A stretch of DNA of 7,409 nt from Promethearchaeota archaeon (lineage in GTDB: Archaea; Asgardarchaeota; Lokiarchaeia; Sigynarchaeales; MK-D1). The first letter of the stretch is position 1; each line of letters starts with the position of its first letter. A program made the translations under genes and the position numbers. The DNA lies in the NCBI GenBank assembly GCA_016839385.1, contig JAEOUK010000461.1:1-7409 (forward strand), written 5' to 3'. Positions 1 to 6,001 of the stretch are shown in pieces. The notes beneath the pieces were generated by a model, which did no database searches, was not told where the DNA came from, and saw only the letters and a program-made list of their open reading frames with translations.

Positions 1-1
1 A

Positions 2-289
2 CAACCTCCAGTTGTAATTATAAAAGAACCAAAAACCAAGACTGGACCAGTAGCTGTACATTCCAGTAAACCTGAAATCACCCAACCTGAACCAAAAATC
101 ATATATCATGAATCAGAATCAAAAGAACAAGAAATTTCAAAACATTTGGAATCTAAATCATCCTCCGCTGTAGAGAGCTTCTGCCCGGACTGTGGAGAAC
201 CTTTTAGTGAAAGGATGAAATTTGTTCTTCTAGAAAAATCTTTCACATTTTGTGAAGAATGTGGAACAAAAATCTATAGACGAGAGTGA
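2..289 (+). CDS. C-terminal part of a zinc-ribbon protein (5' end outside window)
   Basis: An open frame enters from the left edge and runs 95 codons to a TGA at 287-289, with no in-frame stop. The visible residues 1-60 are a low-complexity linker rich in Lys, Glu, Pro and Ser. Residues 61-95 form a compact zinc ribbon: CPDCG at 61-65, then FCEECG at 83-88, about 19 residues between the two CxxC knuckles, ending in a basic tail (IYRRE). Such ribbons bind one structural zinc and often sit at the end of archaeal proteins as protein- or nucleic-acid-binding modules. The knuckle spacing and the linker composition argue that this is real coding sequence. The N-terminal domain lies outside the window, so no function can be assigned. 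It points toward the tRNA-Leu gene, which is on the opposite strand. Confidence 0.8.
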   Translation, partial: QPPVVIIKEPKTKTGPVAVHSSKPEITQPEPKIIYHESESKEQEISKHLESKSSSAVESFCPDCGEPFSERMKFVLLEKSFTFCEECGTKIYRRE

Positions 290-313
290 TTTTTCTCTCA
301 TAACTACCTTTTT
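282..313 (+). terminator. T-tracts and small hairpin behind the zinc-ribbon gene
   Basis: GAGAG (282-286) can pair with CTCTC (295-299), with the stop codon and TTTTT (290-294) in the loop. A second TTTTT follows at 309-313. Archaeal RNA polymerase terminates at T-rich tracts, so this is a plausible end for the upstream gene. The stem is only 5 bp and may be incidental. Confidence 0.4.
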
Positions 314-344
314 CTGTTAAATTTTGGTTTGATAATAAAAATAG

Positions 345-428
345 TGTGGAGAGAGGGATTCGAACCCTCGCTTCTCTATGAACCAGAGCCTCAGTCTGGC
401 GCCGTAGACCTGGCTTGGCTATCTCCAC
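345..428 (-). tRNA. tRNA-Leu (anticodon GAG)
   Basis: Read on the - strand, this folds as a complete long-variable-arm tRNA of 84 bases. The acceptor stem GTGGAGA (428-422) pairs perfectly with TCTCCAC (352-346), and the discriminator is A at 345. The D stem is GCC/GGC. The anticodon stem CCAGA/TCTGG encloses the loop CTGAGGC, giving anticodon GAG at 392-390, which reads Leu codons CUC and CUU. The variable arm of about 13 bases can form TTC/GAA, as expected for a class II tRNA. The T arm is GAGGG-TTCGAAT-CCCTC. There is no intron, and the 3' CCA is not encoded, so it must be added enzymatically. A T-rich run (- strand, about 342-336) follows and may end the transcript. The gene lies 41 bases beyond the permease stop codon on the same strand. 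Confidence 0.96.
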
Positions 429-455
429 TTCTATGGAAAGTTGTTAAGTGCAAGA

Positions 456-467
456 TTGTATTTGTAA
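456..467 (-). promoter_or_regulatory. Possible TATA box for tRNA-Leu
   Basis: On the - strand, TTTACAAATACA lies about 30-40 bases ahead of the mature tRNA 5' end. This would place initiation a few bases upstream of the tRNA, the usual archaeal arrangement. It sits in the 41-base gap between the permease stop and the tRNA. The call rests on position and AT content only. Confidence 0.35.
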
Positions 468-469
468 AT

Positions 470-2383
470 TCAGATTTTAATTTTTCGACTTTCTATCTCC
501 ACATATATTCTCTTAAACCCATTAATACACAAAATTATACCAAATAAGGTGAACACTACCAATGCAATTTCTTGCATATTTTGAGTTCCATAAAATTTGT
601 CTGTAATCATAACGAAGTTGTTTCGAATGCTGGTTCCAATCAGAAATACATAGAAAAAGAGTATCACTGCCATAGCAAACATTATACTACCTAAAATTAA
701 ATTAAAATGGTAGATCACTTTTTTCTTGTCTCTATCAATCTCAACGATCTCAGAAACTACTTGTGCATCTTGGTCTAATTTTTTCATTCTTTGGCGTATT
801 ATTGTATCCAATGGTTTGATGTCAATTATTATTGTAACCAAGCTAATTCCACAAATTACTAGAATCAAATTACCATCTAATACTTCAATCATTCCTTGGA
901 ATATACCCGAGTGCATCACAAACTCATTTTTTGTAAAAATAATGACTAAAACCGTTAAAATAACTGCCGCAATTTTTGTGCCACTTAACATTAAGAGAAT
1001 ACGTTCTCGTTTTGCTAATTTTAGACCATAGATCACTACTCCAAATAAAGTCATTAAAATCCCCACTGCCAGTCCGTTAGGCGCAATAAAAATTATAAGA
1101 ATTAAGCAAATTACTCCTGTTAAAATAGGAACTACAGGATAGAATAGTGTTTTGTATTGCCTTTTCAGATTGGGGCGTTTTTTTCTAAGGATAATCACAC
1201 TAAAGGATAATAAACTCATGGATAAAATTATGGAAAAGTTTGAGAAATCAATTAATATGTCTAAATTACCAGCATTGAAGAATAAAGTAGCTACCAAAAT
1301 GATTAAACAGCTAATCAATATTGTAATTTTAGGGATTCTTGCACCGGTTTCAGACTCATTTCGTGCTAATCTATTTGGTAAATATCCATCCCGAGCCATT
1401 GCGTATGTAATTCGATACGAAAGTTGGATTGCTGATTGAGCAGAAGTCATCGTGGAAATCATACCAGCAAAACCAATTAAATACAAACCTATAGGTCCAA
1501 GATCTGTAGGACCTATTATAGTATTTAGTGTCTCTGCAAGGGGATTAGGTGAGTTGGTAATTGTAAACCATGTTGGGCTACCATAAGAACCCATATTAAG
1601 TAATGTTGTTAAGCTGACCATAAAATAAATTATAAGACCAATTAGTATGGATACTAAAAAGGCTCTTGGGATTTTTTTATGGGATAACTTTATCTGATCA
1701 ATATTGGAGGTAATAGATTCAAATGCCGAGTTCCATTCGTATAAACAAAATATACCGAATAAAACGGGACTAACAAGCATGATGTTCCCGAATTTTATTC
1801 CTTCCAATAGATCTGGGGGATTATAATTGGTTGGTCTTAAAAATGGTCCCAAACTTAATCCTAAAATGATATAAATCACGAATCCAGAAATTAATATCCA
1901 TGTAAAAACTTTCATAACTTTCTGCAAATTTTTATAAGCTAATAGGTTGAGAACACTGAGAGCTGAAATCACACAAAATCCAATAATCGGAAGGAAAGAT
2001 TCTGCTAAGTTCTCTTGATTTGGGAAAAACACAGATAATGATAAACCAAAACCTAAACCTGACAATGCAGCAAAAGCCATATTTCCCAGTAATAACAACC
2101 AACCAATTAAATATCCCCAAAATCCACCAATTGCTTCTCTTGAGAAAGAATATCCTCCACCTAGAATGGGGAGCGATAAAGAAAGCTCAGCATAATTCTG
2201 AACCAGAAATATAATTAAAATACCCAGTAATCCAATTGATACAAGGATTCCAGCACGAGCGGTAGCAATGGTTTGCCCAATAATTACATAAATTGTCCCT
2301 CCGATCGTCCCCCCCAATCCGGTAAAAATAAGGGAACGCAGTTTGATATCTTTTTTCTTCGCAATTTTAACTTGCTCAGTCAT
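470..2383 (-). CDS. APC-superfamily amino acid permease with extended C-terminus
   Basis: This is a polytopic membrane protein, probably an amino acid or amine carrier driven by an ion gradient; the substrate cannot be read from sequence. The APC hallmarks are visible: the unwound TM1 glycine motif GLGGTIGG (22-29), YAELSLSLPILGGGY (64-78) followed by GGFWGYLIGW, and YEWNSAFESI (215-224) with KKIPRA (236-241). About 12 hydrophobic segments span residues 17-455. An unusual tail of about 183 residues (455-637) follows, with four more hydrophobic segments separated by a charged stretch around 525-556; ordinary family members are about 450-500 residues. I chose ATG 2383 (637 aa) because AGGAG lies 10 bases upstream and a TATA-like box predicts a transcript start near 2403. 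In-frame ATG 2407 and TTG 2410 are alternatives but lack a ribosome binding site. The ketopantoate reductase gene lies 60 bases upstream on the same strand. Confidence 0.93.
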   Translation of the reverse strand: MTEQVKIAKKKDIKLRSLIFTGLGGTIGGTIYVIIGQTIATARAGILVSIGLLGILIIFLVQNYAELSLSLPILGGGYSFSREAIGGFWGYLIGWLLLLGNMAFAALSGLGFGLSLSVFFPNQENLAESFLPIIGFCVISALSVLNLLAYKNLQKVMKVFTWILISGFVIYIILGLSLGPFLRPTNYNPPDLLEGIKFGNIMLVSPVLFGIFCLYEWNSAFESITSNIDQIKLSHKKIPRAFLVSILIGLIIYFMVSLTTLLNMGSYGSPTWFTITNSPNPLAETLNTIIGPTDLGPIGLYLIGFAGMISTMTSAQSAIQLSYRITYAMARDGYLPNRLARNESETGARIPKITILISCLIILVATLFFNAGNLDILIDFSNFSIILSMSLLSFSVIILRKKRPNLKRQYKTLFYPVVPILTGVICLILIIFIAPNGLAVGILMTLFGVVIYGLKLAKRERILLMLSGTKIAAVILTVLVIIFTKNEFVMHSGIFQGMIEVLDGNLILVICGISLVTIIIDIKPLDTIIRQRMKKLDQDAQVVSEIVEIDRDKKKVIYHFNLILGSIMFAMAVILFFYVFLIGTSIRNNFVMITDKFYGTQNMQEIALVVFTLFGIILCINGFKRIYVEIESRKIKI

Positions 2384-2393
2384 GGGGAGTTCT

Positions 2394-2398
2394 CTCCT
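2394..2398 (-). promoter_or_regulatory. Shine-Dalgarno motif that selects the permease start
   Basis: AGGAG on the - strand lies 10 bases before ATG 2383. The upstream candidates ATG 2407 and TTG 2410 have no comparable motif, so this supports the shorter N-terminus beginning MTEQ. Confidence 0.5.
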
Positions 2399-2423
2399 AC
2401 TATCCATCAATACATTGCCTAAG

Positions 2424-2436
2424 GTATATTTTTTAT
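2424..2436 (-). promoter_or_regulatory. TATA-like promoter of the permease gene
   Basis: On the - strand the spacer between the reductase stop and the permease start contains ATAAAAAATATAC. Its centre near 2429 predicts initiation around 2403, which leaves a leader of about 20 bases carrying the AGGAG motif. This suggests the permease can be transcribed apart from the reductase gene, although read-through across only 60 bases is also possible. Confidence 0.45.
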
Positions 2437-2443
2437 GGTCAAA

Positions 2444-3475
2444 CTAGAGTACATCTTGAAATTGGTTCCAAACAGATTCAATCCCCAGAGAGTGGAAATT
2501 GTCTCTTGAAAATTCTTCCTGGCAAATTTCATATAATTTTTTGTTGATTTTTGCATCGAATCCCACTTTCTCAGCTAGATCGAGGAGATATTTATTTAAA
2601 CTATCAAGTTCTGTTGTTCTATTCTTATTTATGAACAAATCCTGAGCCATCGAATTAATACCAGTTGATTTTTTTATTGTTTTTTTAAATATAGGATTGG
2701 TAATAAATCCGGGAAGGGTTGCTGCGGTTTTAATTAATGTCCAAGAAGGAAGAGAACCTAGTTTTACCTCTTTAAATCCAGCTTTTTTCAATATTTTAAG
2801 ACCTTCATAGGTGATTGAAGTAGTGAGAATTCGAAATTTATTGAGAGATGGAATTTTTTGAAATCCCACCCCAATTAGTGTAAAAAACGAATTCGATAAA
2901 TTTAAGAGAATTTTGTTATGCGCAGCATCCAAATACGTATTAGTAATCTCACAAGGAAACCCCTTTTGGAATAAATTTTTAACATATTTCATCTCTTCAA
3001 CAAGTATATTCTCTGGAGTTCCGAGAATAATTGGTCCTTTTTCTTTGTATCCAATAACATTAGGAGTGTCTCTCCATGCATTATAACAAATAACTCCATA
3101 AATTACCCGGGAAAAATATTTAGGACAGATTTTTAAATTTTCAATCCCGTTCTGTAATGAAATTATCAATGATTTATCTGACTGGAATCTCTTCTTGATG
3201 GTTTGACATACATCTTCTAGATTATAATTTTTAACTGTTATAATTATGATGTCTGGTTCTTCATCTAATTCCTCAAGAGATTCAATTAATGATATTTGAG
3301 AAATTGATTCCATTTTTTGTGGATCGTTTTCATATATACTTAATCCTAAAGATCGAATATTCTCAGCTGTTTTTCCTCGTGCTAGCAATATTGCTTTTTT
3401 ATAAAATGGCTGTAACCATTTATATAGTGTGCATCCAATAGCACCCGCACCATAAAATAGGATTAGTGGCTCCAT
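2444..3475 (-). CDS. panE: 2-dehydropantoate 2-reductase (ketopantoate reductase) family protein
   Basis: The likely reaction is NAD(P)H-dependent reduction of 2-dehydropantoate to pantoate, a step toward coenzyme A, in the cytoplasm. The 343-residue length is slightly above the family norm of about 300. The N-terminal Rossmann fold shows GAGAIG (9-14), LLAR (30-33) where the cofactor phosphate is usually contacted, DIIIITVKNY (75-84) and LQNG (107-110). The C-terminal helical domain shows NKILLN (187-192), with K188 at the place of the catalytic lysine, then SMAQD (275-279) and RTTELDSLNKYL (286-297), with E289 matching the conserved active-site glutamate. This combination is diagnostic for the ApbA/PanE family. 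Members with other 2-oxoacid substrates exist, so pantoate specificity is inferred. The start is ATG 3475, with a TATA-like tract 24-28 bases upstream and no ribosome binding site, as in leaderless genes. The gene is divergent from the sirtuin. Confidence 0.88.
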   Translation of the reverse strand: MEPLILFYGAGAIGCTLYKWLQPFYKKAILLARGKTAENIRSLGLSIYENDPQKMESISQISLIESLEELDEEPDIIIITVKNYNLEDVCQTIKKRFQSDKSLIISLQNGIENLKICPKYFSRVIYGVICYNAWRDTPNVIGYKEKGPIILGTPENILVEEMKYVKNLFQKGFPCEITNTYLDAAHNKILLNLSNSFFTLIGVGFQKIPSLNKFRILTTSITYEGLKILKKAGFKEVKLGSLPSWTLIKTAATLPGFITNPIFKKTIKKSTGINSMAQDLFINKNRTTELDSLNKYLLDLAEKVGFDAKINKKLYEICQEEFSRDNFHSLGIESVWNQFQDVL

Positions 3476-3495
3476 AGTACTAATAGGACCTAATG

Positions 3496-3506
3496 ATATA
3501 TATTTT
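3496..3506. promoter_or_regulatory. Shared bidirectional TATA tract, reductase/sirtuin
   Basis: The 51-base gap between the two divergent ATG codons (3475 on -, 3527 on +) has one AT tract, ATATATATTTT, near its midpoint. The alternating core ATATATAT (3496-3503) lies about 25 bases from the reductase start and about 27 from the sirtuin start, so it fits both as a leaderless promoter. On the - strand it is preceded by CGAAA, a purine-rich BRE-like element; the + side has a weaker flank. Neither gene has a ribosome binding site. Shared use is inferred from geometry. Confidence 0.55.
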
Positions 3507-3526
3507 CGATTTTCTTCATCACCCTA

Positions 3527-4285
3527 ATGGTAAATGATGATACTTTTTTGGAACGAATTAAAGAAGCAGCTGAATTAATAAAACATTCTCAGTATCTGGT
3601 TATTTTCACAGGTGCAGGAGTTTCTACTGAATCTGGGATACCGGATTATAGAGGCCCGGATGGGCTGTGGACTCGCAGAGATAAGGGTTTACCACCTCCT
3701 AAAATGCCAAAATGGAGTAGTGTAGATCCAAATCTAGCTCATAAAGCTATTGTTGAATTGCAGGATATGGGTAAGATGAAATTCCTTATCAGTCAAAATG
3801 TTGATAATTTACATTTAAAATCAGGGATAAAAGAAGAACTTATTGCAGAATTTCATGGAAATATGGAACTTATGCGTTGTTTAGGGTGTGAGAAAAGGTT
3901 CAAGAAAGAAAATATATGGGATGAGAAAATCTGGGGAAAAGGCTATCGTACTCATCCAATACGCCAAGGACAACCTGTTTGCCCCGAATGTGGAGGTAGA
4001 ATTGTTTCTTCAATAATTAATTTCGGTGATTCAATACCCGAGAAAGAAATTCGACAGTCTTTTCATCATTCACAACTAGCAGATGTATTTCTAGTTGTTG
4101 GATCGAGTCTTACTGTGACTCCTGCTGCATATTGTCCTCAATATGCATTGGAAAATAGGGCTGATCTAATTATTATAAATAATCAACCTACCCCTTTTGA
4201 TAGTGTAACTACAGTACGGTTTTATGAAAAAGCTGGAGAAACTTTAACAAAAATATTAGAACAGATCCAAAAATTAACGGATTAA
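3527..4285 (+). CDS. Sir2-family NAD-dependent protein deacetylase (sirtuin, class IV-like)
   Basis: Sirtuins remove acyl groups from lysines, consuming NAD+ and releasing nicotinamide and O-acyl-ADP-ribose. All core motifs are present in the 252 residues: TGAGVSTESGIPDYRGP (28-44), SQNVDNLH (89-96), the catalytic histidine H110 in FHGN, zinc-binding CLGC (118-121) and CPEC (152-155), INFGDSIPE (164-172), GSSLTVTPA (192-200) and INNQPTPFD near the C-terminus. After GLWTRRDKG (46-54) the chain goes almost directly to the DPNLAHKAI helix (67-75). The longer flexible NAD loop of class U and III enzymes is therefore missing, as in SIRT6 and SIRT7. FLISQNVD, EFHGNM and NQPTPFD also resemble SIRT6. 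In archaea a typical target is the chromatin protein Alba, but the partner here is unknown. The start is ATG 3527, leaderless with the shared TATA tract. The gene next to it is orc1/cdc6. Confidence 0.95.
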   Translation: MVNDDTFLERIKEAAELIKHSQYLVIFTGAGVSTESGIPDYRGPDGLWTRRDKGLPPPKMPKWSSVDPNLAHKAIVELQDMGKMKFLISQNVDNLHLKSGIKEELIAEFHGNMELMRCLGCEKRFKKENIWDEKIWGKGYRTHPIRQGQPVCPECGGRIVSSIINFGDSIPEKEIRQSFHHSQLADVFLVVGSSLTVTPAAYCPQYALENRADLIIINNQPTPFDSVTTVRFYEKAGETLTKILEQIQKLTD

Positions 4286-4489
4286 CAATGCACCGTCTTT
4301 CTAGTGCTTCCTTAATAACTACACAATTAACAATTGGGTTTTTATATCCAACCGACATTCTTTGTTTCACCGACTAAAATCGAAAGTTAATATACTATGA
4401 AAGAAAATGTATTTGTTTCAAATATAGGAACGAAATATCATTTTTGGCATTAAACTTGACGATTTTATCAAGATAGGGTGTGAAATAAA
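4286..4489 (+). other. AT-rich spacer ahead of orc1/cdc6; candidate origin region
   Basis: This is about 204 bases with no supported gene. TTTGTTTCA occurs twice (4361-4369 and 4412-4420), and ACCGAC occurs twice (4351-4356 and 4369-4374). On the - strand the first copy reads CGGTGAAACAAAG (4372-4360), close to the right half of the archaeal origin recognition box (GTGGAAACAAAGG type) but one base short. GGAACGAAA (4427-4435) on the + strand also resembles that element. Archaeal origins often lie beside orc1/cdc6 genes, which makes an origin plausible, but the motifs are degenerate and no full G-rich ORB is present. A small palindrome, CAATT-AAC-AATTG (4324-4336), followed by TTTTT (4339-4343) could end the sirtuin transcript. 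Confidence 0.3.
4476..4480 (+). promoter_or_regulatory. Shine-Dalgarno-like GGGTG ahead of the orc1 ACG codon
   Basis: GGGTG matches the GGTG part of the archaeal anti-Shine-Dalgarno complement (GGAGGTGATC). It lies 9 bases before the in-frame ACG at 4490, a normal spacing. It supports initiation there rather than at TTG 4577 or ATG 4580, which have no such motif at the right distance. Confidence 0.4.
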
Positions 4490-5800
4490 ACGGGAAAAAA
4501 GCAGTTCGGATTTAATTTAGACCAATTCTTTGACGACTACCTGGAGAGGCCTCAGATCTTCAAGAATCGTGATGTCTTGATGGCAACACATATACCTGAT
4601 GTGATTCTCCACCGTAATGCCCAAATACAATCAATTGCTCAGAATATGGCTTGTTCATTACGAAATTCAACTCCGCAAAATATCTTCATATATGGAAAAA
4701 CTGGAACAGGGAAAACAGCCGTAGTGAAGCATGTCAGTAGGAAACTTAGTAAAAAATGTACCGAGATTGGGATTCCAGATTTAAATTGGATCTATATTAA
4801 CTGTAATCAAGTACGTTCTGGATATCGAGTTTTAGCAACCATTTGTAATCAATTGGATCCTGAAAATTTCCTACCACCTACAGGTACTCCACGAGATGTA
4901 CTTATCGGTCGCTTAATTTCTCTATTAGAATCAAAAAAAACTCTTTGTTTTATCATACTGGACGAAATTGATTCTATAAAAGATAAAAAATCCAAGGATT
5001 CAGTATTATACATTTTATCCCGGATGAATGAAAACCTACGAACCTCAAAAGTCAACCTAATAGGTATATCAAATATATTGAATTTTAAAGAAGACCTTGA
5101 TCCTCGAGTATTATCTAGTCTTTGCGAAGAAGAATTGGTATTTCCTGCATATAATGCGGTAGAATTATTTGACATCCTCAATTCTAGAGCGGATTTAGCC
5201 TTTCATAAAAACACATATGAAGAAGGTGCACTGCGATTATGCGCAGCAGTAGCAGCTAAAGAGAACGGAGATGCCCGTAGAGCATTATCTTTATTGCGAA
5301 AATGTGCAGAAATTGTAGAACGGTCAGGAAAACCTAAATTAACAGTCGATGCAGTTAATCTTGCTCAGCAGGAATTGGATAAGGATTCAACAGAAGAGTT
5401 TATTCAAAATTTACCAGTGCAACAAAAGGTAATATTAATGTCAATATACCTAAATCAGAAACATAGAAATGGACAAGAATCCAATACTGGCGAGATTTAT
5501 AACACCTATAAAGAACTAAGTAAACGTTTATACAGTTTAAACGCTCTAACTTCAAAAAGAGTTGCAGATCTTGTAAAAGAGTTAGATTTATCAGGAATAG
5601 TATCGTCTCGAATAGTCTCATTTGGAAGAAAAGGAGGAAGAACACGTATGGTTTCTCTGAATGTAAAAGAGAAGACTCTCCAAAACAGTTTATCAGAGGA
5701 CGATCGATGTAAAGTTGTTCTTGACTATGTACCTACTCATATTCGAAGATCTGATATTAATATTGATCTTGAAGGAAATCGTTACAAAGCCTTATTATAA
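4490..5800 (+). CDS. cdc6: Orc1/Cdc6-type replication initiator (AAA+ ATPase), non-canonical start
   Basis: This protein binds origin DNA and helps load the MCM helicase. Numbered from ACG 4490 (436 codons): a conserved N-terminal segment ERPQIFKNRDVL (19-30) and ILHRNAQI (39-46), Walker A GKTGTGKT (69-76), Walker B FIILDEID (154-161), sensor 1 LIGISN (190-195), arginine-finger region LDPRVLSS (203-210) and sensor 2 GDARRAL (260-266). A C-terminal winged-helix domain follows from about 305. The first canonical starts, TTG 4577 and ATG 4580, would remove the conserved IFKNRDVL segment. The frame stays open back to the TGA at 4481-4483 with no ATG, GTG or TTG in between. I therefore place the start at ACG 4490, behind GGGTG; CTG 4541 is an alternative, and an ATG changed by mutation or sequencing error is also possible. 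The AAA+ motifs are intact, so the gene is probably functional. Confidence 0.93.
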   Translation, partial: TGKKQFGFNLDQFFDDYLERPQIFKNRDVLMATHIPDVILHRNAQIQSIAQNMACSLRNSTPQNIFIYGKTGTGKTAVVKHVSRKLSKKCTEIGIPDLNWIYINCNQVRSGYRVLATICNQLDPENFLPPTGTPRDVLIGRLISLLESKKTLCFIILDEIDSIKDKKSKDSVLYILSRMNENLRTSKVNLIGISNILNFKEDLDPRVLSSLCEEELVFPAYNAVELFDILNSRADLAFHKNTYEEGALRLCAAVAAKENGDARRALSLLRKCAEIVERSGKPKLTVDAVNLAQQELDKDSTEEFIQNLPVQQKVILMSIYLNQKHRNGQESNTGEIYNTYKELSKRLYSLNALTSKRVADLVKELDLSGIVSSRIVSFGRKGGRTRMVSLNVKEKTLQNSLSEDDRCKVVLDYVPTHIRRSDINIDLEGNRYKALL

Positions 5801-5801
5801 G

Positions 5802-5806
5802 AAAAA
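5802..5806 (-). terminator. T-tract behind tRNA-Thr
   Basis: On the - strand TTTTT begins 3 bases after the tRNA-Thr discriminator base. It is suitable as a pol-type T-tract terminator and lies in the 8-base gap before the convergent orc1/cdc6 stop codon. Confidence 0.4.
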
Positions 5807-5808
5807 CA

Positions 5809-5880
5809 AGCCTCCGGAGGGACTTGAACCCTCGACCTATTGATTACGAATCAATCGCTATACCGCTAAGCCACGGAGGC
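5809..5880 (-). tRNA. tRNA-Thr (anticodon CGT)
   Basis: Read on the - strand, this gives a 72-base cloverleaf. The acceptor GCCTCCG (5880-5874) pairs perfectly with CGGAGGC (5816-5810), and the discriminator is T (U73), common for archaeal tRNA-Thr. The D arm is GCT/AGC, the anticodon stem ATTGA/TCAAT and the loop TTCGTAA, giving anticodon CGT, which reads the Thr codon ACG. The variable loop is AGGTC, and the T arm is GAGGG-TTCAAGT-CCCTC. There is no intron and no encoded CCA. The gene is convergent with orc1/cdc6, with only 8 bases between the tRNA 3' end and the orc1 stop. Confidence 0.96.
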
Positions 5881-5913
5881 AATTTTAAGAGGGAGAATTT
5901 ACTATCCTTAACA

Positions 5914-5923
5914 CTTTTTAAAT
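5914..5923 (-). promoter_or_regulatory. Possible TATA box for tRNA-Thr
   Basis: On the - strand ATTTAAAAAG lies about 34-43 bases ahead of the mature tRNA 5' end. This would place initiation roughly 10 bases upstream of the tRNA. Only position and base composition support it. Confidence 0.35.
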
Positions 5924-5971
5924 CATATTGCGTTTCTAAAAAAATTTGTCAATCATTTTAGTTTAAGTAAT

Positions 5972-5982
5972 ACTATACTATA
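5972..5982 (+). promoter_or_regulatory. TATA-like box of thiL (leaderless)
   Basis: ACTATACTATA is centred about 25 bases before ATG 6002, the distance expected when transcription starts at or next to the start codon. There is no Shine-Dalgarno motif between the box and the ATG, which fits leaderless translation. Confidence 0.45.
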
Positions 5983-6001
5983 TCTTGAGTGAATCTGTGG
6001 T

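Noticed and set aside
329..547. 72-codon + strand ORF containing REGFEPS
   Set aside because: This is the antisense of the tRNA-Leu T arm. REGFEPS-type peptides are a well-known artefact of translating tRNA genes. The overlapping - strand frame at 243-428 also runs through the tRNA.
726..1439. Two + strand ORFs (726-1031 and 1152-1439) opposite the permease
   Set aside because: Both are antisense shadows of a gene with clear APC motifs, and their translations resemble no family I know.
3533..3540. AATGATGA resembling a box C of a C/D guide RNA
   Set aside because: It lies inside the start of the sirtuin gene, and I could not find a matching D box pair with a terminal stem.
4397..4453. 18-codon ORF starting at ATG 4397, in the same frame as orc1
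   Set aside because: It stops at TAA 4451, with TGA codons at 4457 and 4481 after it, so it cannot supply the missing orc1 start. There is no sign it is a gene or leader peptide.
4849..5181. - strand ORF opposite orc1 (and another at 5400-5645)
   Set aside because: Both are antisense to conserved AAA+ and winged-helix coding sequence, with no motif or promoter of their own.
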